Positions 12,301 through 21,930 of a DNA stretch of 64,000 bases are shown one piece after another. Within the stretch, counting starts at the first letter, position 1. Each line of letters begins with the position of its first letter. This DNA comes from Erythrocercus mccallii (taxonomy: Eukaryota > Chordata > Aves > Passeriformes > Dicruridae): contig VZRG01000347.1 in assembly GCA_013397435.1 (NCBI GenBank), positions 124,001 through 188,000 on the forward strand. The letters are read 5' to 3'. The notes beneath the pieces are model-generated. The model was not told where the DNA came from. It searched no databases and saw nothing but the letters and a program-made list of their open reading frames with translations. A program made the translations under genes and the position numbers.

Positions 12301-14612
12301 AAACTACTTTGTTTTTTTACAATACTGGCAGAGCATATTTTGAAAAATACAGACAATCTAAGCTACTGTTTTTCTATTTTCTTCTAGTCACCAGTTTCTG
12401 ATCTGTCAGGTTTTTGTGACATTCAGCAGCATCACCGTGCCAAGAATAGCACCAATGTTTCTAAGCAATGTTTCTGTTGTTTTACTGCTGCACCATAATT
12501 TGCTTCCATATGACAAGAAATACTTTTAGGTCAGATTCAAAGCTGACTCAGAGTGATCTTGTGCAAATTTGTTTCTGATTTATAAATCAACATCTTAGGA
12601 AATCCTGTCCACAAAACTGTTTTGATGAACAGCATTTCATGATAAGACAGATGTAAGTACATATATCAGAAAAGTAAAGAGCTGACTGCTCCTAACATCT
12701 TTCTTCTCTTAATGATCTTTTGCTCTCCACACTAGACTTTCTGCACATAAGCTGTTTGCAAGGTTGTCTGGCAGTTTTGCTTCTTATATGATGGTGATCT
12801 GTTATCACATTACAAACTCACATTAATCCAAATGGTGCCTGTTGCAAGCCCTCAGTGTGTTAAACGTGTTTCTGACATGGTGCAACATAGCTGCCCTCAG
12901 TAGCTGTGACAATCTGAACATTTCAGCAGCTTGTATGATCAGAACCTTTATTTGGAAGAGCATTTCAGTATCAGCAGTGTTGAAAATCACTCATCTTTGG
13001 CAGAGTGTGAGCGTTGTACTAACAGTGTGTAAACAGTCACAGCACAGGCTCAAACCATTCTGAACAGAGGCATGGTCTGAATGTTGGAGCCTGGAGCTTA
13101 TCAGGAGTGAGACACTGAAGAAGGGTGGGCAAACAAACTTTCTGCTCATGTTTTGTTTTCACCAGCTATTGGTCACATGGGTTTTCCAACTGAAAAACTT
13201 TCCTGCTGAATCATGACTCCTGTCACAATCTGTTAGCTATCCAAATCTAGTAAACAAATATCACACTGAGAGGGGCTAGAAATAAATTTATACTGCTTGT
13301 GTTAGAGGAATTACTTTCATATATATTACAACACTTATCTTTCAGCCAAACCAGGCCACCACATAAAGGAAGGAGGTCAAGGGCTGCTCTTTTTTGACTA
13401 CTTTTTTTTCCTATTCTTTTTGCTTTCTTTTGTCCTTTGGTCTCATCACAAATCAATACGGAATGAGATTGGCTTGCTGGACAGCAATTGAATGAATGTG
13501 GAAAGCAGAAAATGGAGTGAAATTTCTTACATGGTGAAATAATTCAACTATGTTAACCATGCTGTTAGACCACGTCAAAGAAAATAGTTGAAAAGTCACC
13601 ATGACTTTTAGAATCCATCATGATACAGAGAAGAGTACATAAAAACAAATAATCTAAAGAAAATATTTTTTCTTTGACTACATTAAACAAATGCTAGTGG
13701 TGGAACAGCAGTTACTGCATTCACCTACTACATGAAGAGAATTGTCATATCCATGCGATAAACAAAACAGCAGCCCACTCGGCCTGAAATACCCACAGGC
13801 CCACTTTTGAGCAACTGGTGACATGTGCTCTGTGTGCGTGACTGCTCTGCAGTCAGGTTTCTTGCGTGCCATAATGATGCATATTAAAGATGGATATCAT
13901 AAAAAGATTAAGAAGGTCTGTGATGTGCATTGTTCTGTGCTGTATCCCCTAGCCCAAGGGATTAGTTGGTGTAAACTGCTCAGGATTTCCACATTTTCCA
14001 GATGAGTCAGTGAAAAGAAAATGGTAGTGAGAGCATCCAATATGAAACTCAGAAACATGATTGAAGGCTGTGCTGACTTGCAATATGAGTGGTGCTGGTT
14101 TGCACTGTTAGAAACTCCTTGCTCTGTGGAATCTCTTTTCTTTCCTGACAATGAAGTCTGTCATTCCCAAGTAACAACAGGCTCACACTAAGCCAAAAGG
14201 TACCACAATAGCACCTAGTTTCATTTCTACTCAATCATAGTCAATTTATATCTTACTAAGTCATTTTGAAAGCTTCCTTAAACATACATTTTTGATCTTA
14301 TTGCAAACCTGTAGTATTTGTTTAAATAATTTAACTTTGGATACAGGAAGATTTAGAAGTGACTCTCACAGCTGATGTTCTTTAAGTTGCTTGGAGCTGG
14401 TTACTGCAAAAGGCAAGCTGCTGAGCTGGATGTCAAGTCCCAATATCCCCAAAGATTAGTAGATTATCTGGGTCCCAAGTGCAAAATAAGCATTCAAATG
14501 TCATGCATTATTCAAAACATCAGATATTTCAAGTATGAGAAGACATAGTTAGCTGCTTCTCTAACAAAAAGAGTTTCCTATCTTATGAGCTGAGATGATT
14601 TAAACAATTTAG
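6382..14612. other. AT-rich non-coding DNA
   Basis: About 8 kb without a supportable gene. The longest frame is 122 codons (plus strand, 8485-8853), with no recognisable domain. Many rows have C over G on the plus strand, with local exceptions near 5.3 and 9.5 kb. Small A/C-rich patches lie near 7010-7046 and 11838-11872. Confidence 0.55.
7010..7046. repeat. A/C-rich low-complexity tract
   Basis: The tract consists almost only of A and C, with CAAA, CCAA and CCAAA words. Similar tracts recur at about 11.84, 15.57, 26.12, 46.86 and 59.2 kb. It is best read as simple-sequence DNA. Confidence 0.7.
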
Positions 14613-14632
14613 AAGTGATTTATAAATCACTT
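14613..14632. repeat. 20-bp perfect palindrome
   Basis: The sequence AAGTGATTTATAAATCACTT equals its own reverse complement over all 20 bases. It has no spacer, so it is a symmetric site and not a stem-loop. It could be a chance palindrome, a dimeric binding site or the core of a decayed inverted-repeat element. No flanking terminal repeats were found. Confidence 0.9.
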
Positions 14633-15818
14633 GGGGTGATTTCAACAGAACTGTCCACAGCTCTCCCACAGCTTTCTGAAATATATAAACAGTATTTAAT
14701 CTATGAGGCCATTTGTAAAGAAAAAGTCATTCTTTATGTTCAATAAACAAAAATTCATTTGTTCATTATTTATAAAAGTCATCCTAATTTCACAGAACAA
14801 TGGAAGTAAGATCAGAACAAAATGCTTCTATTTACAATGGAATTTTTATAAATCCTTTCTCTGCTAAGTCATATTTGATGGGATTTTTTAGTTGTTTCAC
14901 CTGTACTTTGAGAATGCAGTCTGCTCAGAATAGTGAGTGGCTTTCTCCTAATTCAATAAGCTGTTCAACCAGAGAGCATTGACAACTGCCTTTGTGAAAT
15001 CCAGTATGAATTGACTTGTGAAAGTCAATTAGAATTCAGTATTTGGTTAGAGATTCTTATGCACACAACATCCAGACACCTCGTCAGTCAGATGTGTGTA
15101 GATTTATTTTACCTGCAATTTGTTTATTTACCTTATCACAGAATGAGATCCCTACCAACCTATGGACAAATTAAATCCATTGCCCTTCAGCACTGGGGGT
15201 AGCTTGTTCAGCCCTCTGCTGCCATTTTTTAGCAGTCTGCTGATTTGCTGCTTGTAGATAATTGTATTACAATGTGCCATAAACCCATACCAGCAGATAT
15301 AGTGTAAACCTATTTCAGTACTTGTTTCCGTTCTTACTAAGGAATGAAGAATTGATTCCTTCACCCCTCCTTGCAGTCCTTTGACATCAGCTACGGCTGC
15401 TCCTAGTCACATCTCATGGGCACATAACAAGTATGACACAGCTGGTACAGGTTCCAAAAGGGCAAAGTGCATAGGGAATTTTGTTGTCTGGAAAGTAAAT
15501 TGCAGTGGCAGTCATGATGTGGATTACACACAAAAAGCTGAGGTGAGGTTCTAGATTTCCATAGGTAAGAAAAACAAACCAAACAAACATTAAAAAGATG
15601 GATTAGAACTTTTATTTATCAAGAGATGAGAAAATTAAAAATAAGCAAACAATACAACAAACCAATCCAGGTACACCTTTGCAGGACTCCTGCCTGAGAA
15701 GCTGTGAGACTGTATGTTCTCAGGCTATTCGAGCCTTCTCTTATTCTCTGGACTGTCCTGTGAGCCACTGCTGTGTTTCCCTACTCTCTATTTCTCTGCT
15801 CCCCCCTTTTCCCTGCAG
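14633..15818. other. Non-coding DNA, nothing recognised
   Basis: There are only short, uncharacterised frames. A small stem-loop at 15009-15030 is listed separately, and an A/C-rich patch lies near 15570-15590. Confidence 0.5.
15009..15030. repeat. Short inverted repeat (9-bp arms, 4-base loop)
   Basis: AATTGACTT at 15009-15017 is the exact reverse complement of AAGTCAATT at 15022-15030, with GTGA between them. The arms are too short to suggest a microRNA precursor. Confidence 0.85.
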
Positions 15819-15966
15819 TGTGGCAGAAGAAATTGGAGCATGCTTTGAAGTCATTCCTGTTATTACCCTTGTCTCTTTTGCTTCTGTGTTTTCAAACAGA
15901 AGTGCAGCTCCTCTCAACACTGCCAGAAACCCAAATCAGCAGGAGATCTCTGAATGCGCTGCTCAA
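15819..15966 (+). other. Exon-like segment with strong splice signals
   Basis: A long pyrimidine run followed by CCCTGCAG ends at 15818, and a consensus-like GTGAGG donor starts at 15967. They bracket 148 bases that are open in the frame starting at 15820 (VAEEIGACFEVIPV at its start). A second frame also reads through the segment. The block sits in locally GC-richer DNA. I recognise no domain. With phase 2 at the left and phase 0 at the right it could be an internal exon of an unknown gene, an upstream non-coding exon of the gene starting at 17.6 kb, or a chance pairing of splice-like words. No neighbouring exon with matching phase was found. Confidence 0.2.
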
Positions 15967-16628
15967 GTGAGGGAGCAGCAAGAGCAGCCGGGGGGAGTCC
16001 CACCCACCGTGGGCATCAGGCACTGCCAGAGGTACAGGGCTGGGCCCACATTTGGATCATATTACTCAGGGTGGCTATAGAGGTACTCTTGAAAGAACAC
16101 CACAGAAAAAGGTTTCCTAAATATAGGGTAACTATCTCGAGGATTATACCAATGATGTTCTTGAAGCTCCATCTATCTTCTTATGGTGTCATCTCCTCCT
16201 TTTGAGTCTGACTGAATGTAGTATTAAATCCTGTATTATGTATGTTAATAAGATCTGAAGACATGATATCTATGTGCAGAAATATGAATTATATAAAAGC
16301 TTTGAAGAGCAGCTTTGACATCTGCCTGTGCCCGGGGAGTCCACCCCAAGCACCCGCAGCAGGGTGTGTTCCACTGCTCTGAGCACAGCTCTGAGCCCGA
16401 TCATCTCTGCCCAGCTGAGAGCCCCAAAGCTCTCTTGGAGAGCTGTGAATTCAAAGGCCTTTATGCACACACTAATGCCATCTTCCCTATCTGGTATGTT
16501 TTAACTCTTGGCAAGATGCCTTTGCCTCTTGCTTGCTGGAAGCTGCTCTGCTCCAGGGCCAGCACTGAGCTGGGCTGTGCAGGCCAGGCACCGTGGAGAG
16601 TCCTTCCCTGAGCACTTGGCCAGGTGTG
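15967..16628. other. Non-coding DNA rising in GC towards the gap
   Basis: From about 16310 the sequence becomes GC-richer and stays so up to the assembly gap. The last 35 bases loosely resemble the tandem-repeat unit on the other side of the gap (a CCTTCCCTGAG then GGCCAGGTG arrangement against CTTTCCCGAG then GGCCGGTG). This suggests that the repeat array may extend to the left edge of the gap. No coding sequence is supported. Confidence 0.5.
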
Positions 16629-17314
16629 NNNNNNNNNNNNNNNNNNNNNNNNNNNNNNNNNNNNNNNNNNNNNNNNNNNNNNNNNNNNNNNNNNNNNNNN
16701 NNNNNNNNNNNNNNNNNNNNNNNNNNNNNNNNNNNNNNNNNNNNNNNNNNNNNNNNNNNNNNNNNNNNNNNNNNNNNNNNNNNNNNNNNNNNNNNNNNNN
16801 NNNNNNNNNNNNNNNNNNNNNNNNNNNNNNNNNNNNNNNNNNNNNNNNNNNNNNNNNNNNNNNNNNNNNNNNNNNNNNNNNNNNNNNNNNNNNNNNNNNN
16901 NNNNNNNNNNNNNNNNNNNNNNNNNNNNNNNNNNNNNNNNNNNNNNNNNNNNNNNNNNNNNNNNNNNNNNNNNNNNNNNNNNNNNNNNNNNNNNNNNNNN
17001 NNNNNNNNNNNNNNNNNNNNNNNNNNNNNNNNNNNNNNNNNNNNNNNNNNNNNNNNNNNNNNNNNNNNNNNNNNNNNNNNNNNNNNNNNNNNNNNNNNNN
17101 NNNNNNNNNNNNNNNNNNNNNNNNNNNNNNNNNNNNNNNNNNNNNNNNNNNNNNNNNNNNNNNNNNNNNNNNNNNNNNNNNNNNNNNNNNNNNNNNNNNN
17201 NNNNNNNNNNNNNNNNNNNNNNNNNNNNNNNNNNNNNNNNNNNNNNNNNNNNNNNNNNNNNNNNNNNNNNNNNNNNNNNNNNNNNNNNNNNNNNNNNNNN
17301 NNNNNNNNNNNNNN
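16629..17314. other. Assembly gap, 686 N
   Basis: An unbroken run of N between two GC-rich edges. The right edge starts inside a 65-72 bp tandem repeat, so the gap is probably unresolved GC-rich tandem repeat and promoter DNA. The true length is unknown. Long open frames that cross it are artefacts of N containing no stop codons. Confidence 0.99.
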
Positions 17315-17600
17315 CCTCGTGGCCAGACCGCGGGACTTGGTGACTCGGAGCTTTCCCGAGGCACCTCCCATCCCTGCGGCCGGTGCCCTCGTGGCCGGGC
17401 CCTGGGACTTGGTGACCTCAATTGTTCACGAGGAGTCTCCTGTCACTGTGGCAGGAGCCCTCGGGAGCAGAGTGCAGGACTTGCTGTCCTGTAGCCTTCC
17501 TGAGGCTTCTGTGCCGCAGGTGCCGTCAAGGCGCCGCTGCGGCACTCCTTGACTCCGACCTTTCCCGAGGCGCCCGTCTCAAAGGTGCCCTCGAGGTCAG
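17315..17600 (+). repeat. Degenerate GC-rich minisatellite, 65-72 bp unit
   Basis: Four diverged units are visible: 17315-17386 (72 bp), 17387-17458 (72 bp), 17459-17523 (65 bp) and 17524-17588 (65 bp). The start of a fifth (CCTCGAGGTCAGGC) leads into the ATG at 17610. Each unit begins with a CCTCG-like word, carries a GACTTGGTGAC or CTTGACTCC-like middle and a CTTTCCCGAGG-like segment, and ends in GGTGC or GGAGC. The first two copies are most alike and the copies decay to the right. Because 72 is a multiple of three and 65 is not, a repeated peptide could read through the first two units but not the later ones. The array probably continues into the gap. Confidence 0.75.
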
Positions 17601-17609
17601 GCAAGCGGG

Positions 17610-17727
17610 ATGGCGGGCAGAGTGCTCAGCCTGTTCAAGGTCCTTCAGGGCAAAAAAAAGCAAGGCCCTGCAGCTGCCCCGGCACAGCAGCCTGAAGAGC
17701 CAGAGCAGATGCAGCCGCTGCAGGATG
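17610..17727 (+). CDS. Candidate first coding exon of an unidentified gene
   Basis: ATG at 17610 has a good Kozak context (G at -3, G at +4). It is the first ATG after an in-frame TGA at 17550-17552, which fixes the start. It encodes 39 complete codons: a short, basic amphipathic leader (MAGRVLSLFKVLQGKKK) followed by an Ala/Pro/Gln/Glu-rich linker. The exon ends in phase 1 at a consensus donor, GTGAGT at 17728. There is no signal peptide and no long transmembrane segment. It sits inside the CpG island directly after the tandem repeat, as expected of a 5' end. The family is not established. Short basic first exons with a Pro/Gln/Glu-rich linker recall avian maestro heat-like repeat (MROH) genes, but I see no HEAT-repeat exon here to confirm it. 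It could also be a truncated duplicate copy. Confidence 0.45.
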
Positions 17728-17882
17728 GTGAGTGGCAGAGCCGGGCTGCAGGGCTGGTGCCTGCAGCCAGCTTGGCCCCATCCCATCCCAGCCCCTGTGG
17801 ATGTGCCCACGGACAGGTTGGAACAGGGGCTGGGGCTGCCCCACTGGCAGCCGTGCTCCGTCCCCGGGCATTGAGGGCACAG

Positions 17883-18058
17883 CAAACTCTGCCAGGGCTG
17901 AGGGTAGGGCAAAGGCTGACGTGGCCCTGCCTGAGGCCTTGGCCACCAACACCCACACGCGGGGCATCTCAAAGATGGACGCCACGCCCACTCAGACTGC
18001 AATTCCAGCTTCCCTTCTGGAGTTTTTCAAGGAAAAGGGTGCTTCTAGTCAGCTGCAG
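17883..18058 (+). CDS. Candidate second coding exon, 3' end firmer than 5' end
   Basis: A consensus donor, CAG then GTAAGC, falls at 18058/18059. Upstream of it a frame reads a Ser/Thr/Ala-rich stretch ending in LLEFFKEKGASSQLQ. Three AG acceptors join the phase-1 end of the first exon to this frame: after 17816, after 17882 and after 18008. I list the middle one, giving 176 bases; the shortest alternative is 50 bases (18009-18058). The segment ends in phase 0. The polypyrimidine tracts are mediocre in all three cases, so the 5' boundary is uncertain. It carries no known motif. The intron would be only about 90-280 bases, typical of GC-rich avian 5' regions. Confidence 0.3.
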
Positions 18059-20944
18059 GTAAGCAGCCTGGGGCCAGGGCTGATGGGCTCCCAGGACCGT
18101 GTGGCCCCTCAAGCCACGTTCGCTGGGCCCCCTCAGCCTTTGAGGCCAGCACAATGTGGTGGAAGGCAAGAGCTTCTCGGGGGAAGCTGGGGAAGTTGCT
18201 TCCCCATTTTTTAACCGTGGTGTTTGCAGGTTGCTTGGGTGCAGCTCTGTGTCTTGTGGCAAGAAGCATCATTTTAAATGTGTGGGTAGTTCAGAAGCAG
18301 AGCTGCTGGAAGAGAAACATTAACATGTTGAGTAAGGGTCCTGTATGACAAATGCAGAGACTCAAGGGCACAGGATTCCAGCAGTTTGAAGTGTGCCTGT
18401 CCAGTCATTCTGGGCAATTGAGACTACATTTTATGAAGCTTTTTGCTCTCTTCATGGTTATCACCGAAGTAGGCAAGGGGCATGTTTTGGGGCAGGTGAA
18501 GGTGTGTAAACTTCTCCTGAATTAGTTCACAGTAATAACCTCAGTGAAGTATTTAGAAAGAAGTCTCTGTTATGCAAGTGAACTTGTTGGAAATCAACCC
18601 AACCCAGTTGTATTTGTATGGAAATATTGTCAATAGACAACGCTAATGAGGGTATTTTGAATAATGATTCCAGATCTTGCAGGTATCTGAGCAGGGTAGG
18701 GAAAAGTGGCCTGAGCAGTTTCTGCTATACTGCGAGGGGCATTAAAAACCCTTTTGTTGATCTCAGATCTAAGACAAATGAATTGCAAAAAAATCAGAGC
18801 TGCCAGCCCGAGACTACCTGAGGATCCCTACTGTGGTGCCAGGTTTCCAGAAGTCACAGGATATGCCCCAGCAACCAAAGCTGCAGAAGCTCCAATGCAC
18901 TGGGAAAGACTCCCAGCTGCCCTCCAGCCCCTGTCAGTACTCGGGCAGGCACTGCCTCACCACAGCAGGGACATCAAATGTGCCTGCCCAAGGCAGCGAG
19001 CTAATTCACTTCAGCTGTTACTCAGGTGATTTTAATTATCATCACTTTTCACTACTAAGACCCGAATTACTCTCAGGTTGGGAAATTACCCTTTTAAATG
19101 AGTGTAGGTGGGTGTCACCTGGATCTGATAAGAGGAGAGTGTGGGGGCAAGCTCTGCATAAAAGGTGCTCTGGAGAGCCTGTAGAAGTTGGCCCTTCTGA
19201 GCTAGTAAGGGAAAACTTTGCTAAGTGTAGACTTTTGGAGCTATGGTGGGGTTTGCTTCTCTCCTCGAGAAGTTAAAGAAGTTTTGGAAGAGTGCAGAGC
19301 TATCATTGCCTGAGAGGAAATGGACTTTGATGCCTGGCTTAGGCATGGGCTGTATAACCTGCCATGCTGATGTGACTGGAATTGCTGCAGTGCAGTGTGA
19401 GCTCAGGAGAGCTGAGCTGTAGTTGCTGCCACCCTTTGCTGTGTATGGAAAGCAGAAGGTAGGAATGTCAATGATCCGTTGTGTTTGACTATATTGTTAT
19501 TTAAGGTTGTAGCAAATACTGAGTATGAGCTGGGATGCAGATTGTAATTGCTCATCTTTCCAAAGATAGATAAGGATACTATTAACCTGTGCTCTGTTCC
19601 TTTTTTCTATCTTACTAATTTACTGCAGTGCTGTTATGGTGCCTTTTTATTATTATAATGTCTAAATGCAATGGGAGAAGATACATGTTGGGGTGTTTTT
19701 GGTTTTTCTAACAATGAAAGCAACTCTCTTTAGCCTGGAGATGGCGTCTGCTTCTATTCTTGTATACAGCTATGGTTTTGTTTACATGGCATTTACCTCC
19801 CTTTTCTGCTTAGGTTTTTTCACCTACAGTTTTCAGTAAAAAAGCAACATTTGAAAGGCTAAACCTCAACAAAACTGTGACCCTCAATCAGTATTTTTTT
19901 CTCCCAGTTTCTTAAAATGTCTTTGTCCTGGACACTTGGTGTGGCCTTTCTCCTCGAAGCTCAATGGCTGTTTTGAATGCTTATGGTGTAAAAGGCAATG
20001 CCTGTTCTATTTGCAACTCTCTACCCTGATGGAGACTGCTTGAAGGGAGTTAGGAGTGGTACTGGAGACCTGCCAGCTTGTGCAGAAAGCAAATTTTATT
20101 GAAATAATGGTAATGTGGACAAGGAATGCAAGTCAGGGTGGTGAGCTCAAATATGCATGTACTTGCAGTTTCCCTTCAGCACTTAACAGTTAAAGAGTAT
20201 GGATTCTTCCTATTTGTGTCTCTTAATCCTCAACCCTTGCCACACTCCTTCAACATCTTTTGCATTGTAATTTTCTGTCTTTTCTTCCTCTTTTCTTTCT
20301 GTGACTTTCTGTACATGGTAGATAACCTGTCATACACTGTCAGCTTGCTCAGTCACCTGAGTAGTGATGATGATAGTGTAGAAATTGTGGGTGCACAGTA
20401 GGCAAATGTGTCATGCTTCCGTGAGCCCTCTGCAGGCAAACCTGCTTCCCAAACCTTCAGTTAAACTTTGAAAAAAGGTTTGTCACCAATACTTTGTTGT
20501 GGTTTATGCATTGATAAAGCAACACTTCCGTCTCAGCCTGCTTAAGCCACTACAGAGGTGGAATTGTTGCTTTAGGAGCAGATGTCCTGTCAGGGTTCTT
20601 ACAGCCACATAAGATGTGCCTCTTTCAGGACTGATTTCTGCATCTTTGTGCAATAAAAACTATGCCTTAAACTGCTCTAGTGCAAGGCATGCACTCATGT
20701 AGATGTATTTTCAGACATATTTTTATATATATCCAGTGAATGGCCTCTTGGGGAGGAGGGACAAATGTGGAAGGAGACTGGTCTAATAAAATGTGCTTCT
20801 GCTTCAACAAAAAACCCTGTCTTCCCTTCACAGAGAAGAGTATAATCTTTTTCTTGATTAGCCTAAAGGGAATAAAGAAGTCTCTCCATGTCCTCAAGTA
20901 TCTCTAACTAGTCTCAAATTATTTTGAAAAGTTGTAATTTTTTT
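18059..20944. other. Probable intron or intergenic DNA
   Basis: It starts at the GTAAGC donor and drops quickly to AT-rich composition after about 18270. A GC-richer patch at 18790-19030 stays open in two plus-strand frames. One frame (18833-19276, 147 codons) has no recognisable domain, and no acceptor of the required phase gives an open exon. I call nothing coding here. Confidence 0.5.
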
Positions 20945-21240
20945 TTTTGGAGGGGTGGGGGTCTGCACTCTACACCTTTTCTCCAAGCAGTTAGGGACCT
21001 GGACAGGTGTTATGGGTGGAGCAGGTGCTTACCTGGTAATTAAGAGCAGCAGTGATGGCATGCAAGTAGTTGTGCCTGGGGAGTGAGAAATTGGTTGGTG
21101 CCTGGCTGAGGGCTTGAGGGCTGTGGTGAGACAAGGGATAGCGAGTTGAGTGGAAAATATTAGTTACACAGGCAGGTATAGGTGAATGTCTGGGGGTATG
21201 GGTGGGATTTAACTGGTTTGGGTACTGCATTTCATGGACT
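20945..21240. repeat. Strongly G-skewed, purine-rich block
   Basis: In 21001-21240 I count 93 G against 27 C on the plus strand, preceded by a G-cluster (GGAGGGGTGGGGGTC) near 20949-20963. TGGGTGG, TGAGGG and GGGGGTATGGG words recur without a fixed period. The minus-strand frame through it is a Pro/His/Ser/Thr-rich translation, which is what C-rich DNA yields by chance. It may be a decayed minisatellite or a G-rich element able to form quadruplexes or R-loops. Confidence 0.6.
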
Positions 21241-21900
21241 TGATCACAGTTTATGAAGACTTCAGCACTTAACTATGAGGTAGGGACTATTTAGTTGCTA
21301 CTCTAAATGTTGCGTTTACTGACTGTAATGTGCTCTCTTTGTATTTTGCTCAGAAGCTGAGCAAAAACATTGAAACCCAGTTGTAGTTTTCATAAACACA
21401 AGCTAATATTTTGCTTTTTGTTGGAAACAGAAGCCTGGAATGCCAATAGCTCTTGCATTCAGTAATGTACACATTGTAGAAGAAGTGGATCTCTCCTGTT
21501 GATATGGCTGGCTTGTCTCTTCAGGCTGGAAAACATTTCTGGGAGCAATTCCTTGCTGCTCCTATATCTATCCCCTTGGAATCTGATGCTAAGATTATAT
21601 TTTTCTAAAATTAGACTAAAAGCCTTCTCTAGGCTCTTTCATTTTGTAATTTACACCTGTCACTTGTGCAGGGGGAAAGTCTGATAAGGTTTATTTTCTT
21701 GTAGGCCTCTCAAATTGCAGCCTTTTTGTATTTAGCTGCAAAATCCTAAATCACACTAACAGGATGCCTGAAATGGAAACTGGTAGAGAGTAAAAAAAAA
21801 ATGCATGATACAGATGCTATCAACTATTTTTAGTACCTGACAGTCCAGTTTTGCTCTTACCCAAGGAGTAGTCATGTTATTTTTTCTCTTTTTCTTGCAG
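21241..21900. other. Non-coding DNA, nothing recognised
   Basis: AT-rich, with short frames only. It ends in a strong polypyrimidine tract and CAG described with the next entry. Confidence 0.5.
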
Positions 21901-21930
21901 CTCTCAGTTCTGTGATAACAAAAATACAAA
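21901..21930 (+). other. Candidate 30-nt microexon
   Basis: A long pyrimidine tract running into TTTTTCTTGCAG ends at 21900, the best acceptor I saw in the window. Thirty bases later a GTAAGG donor begins at 21931. The 30 bases are open in two of three frames (one reads LSSVITKIQ after a split first codon) and closed by TGA in the phase-0 frame. The phase-0 frame is the one needed if it followed directly on the exon ending at 18058, so an intervening exon or a different gene would be needed. It may be a chance acceptor/donor pair. Confidence 0.2.

Larger units (their letters stand above)
17315..18065 (+). promoter_or_regulatory. CpG-rich island, probable promoter region
   Basis: I counted by eye roughly 30 CpG dinucleotides between 17315 and 17880, whereas most rows elsewhere in the window have none or one. 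The island covers the minisatellite, the first coding exon at 17610 and the candidate second exon. No TATA box was evident, as is common for CpG-island promoters. The true left end is hidden by the gap. The CpG density could be partly a property of the tandem repeat and not of a promoter. Confidence 0.55.

Noticed and set aside
16487..17552. Open frames of 239-328 codons on both strands across 16.5-17.5 kb
   Set aside because: They are open only because the run of N contains no stop codons; the known sequence on either side supports just short segments.
17526..18002. Minus-strand frames of 103-158 codons opposite the candidate exons
   Set aside because: GC-rich DNA has few stops, and these are antisense shadows of the island. 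The splice and Kozak evidence lies on the plus strand.
18833..19276. 147-codon plus-strand frame after the putative second exon
   Set aside because: No acceptor of the required phase leads into it, and the one good acceptor nearby opens a frame that stops after about 20 codons.
20991..21230. Pro/His/Ser-rich minus-strand frame
   Set aside because: It is the C-rich complement of the G-skewed block; composition alone explains it.
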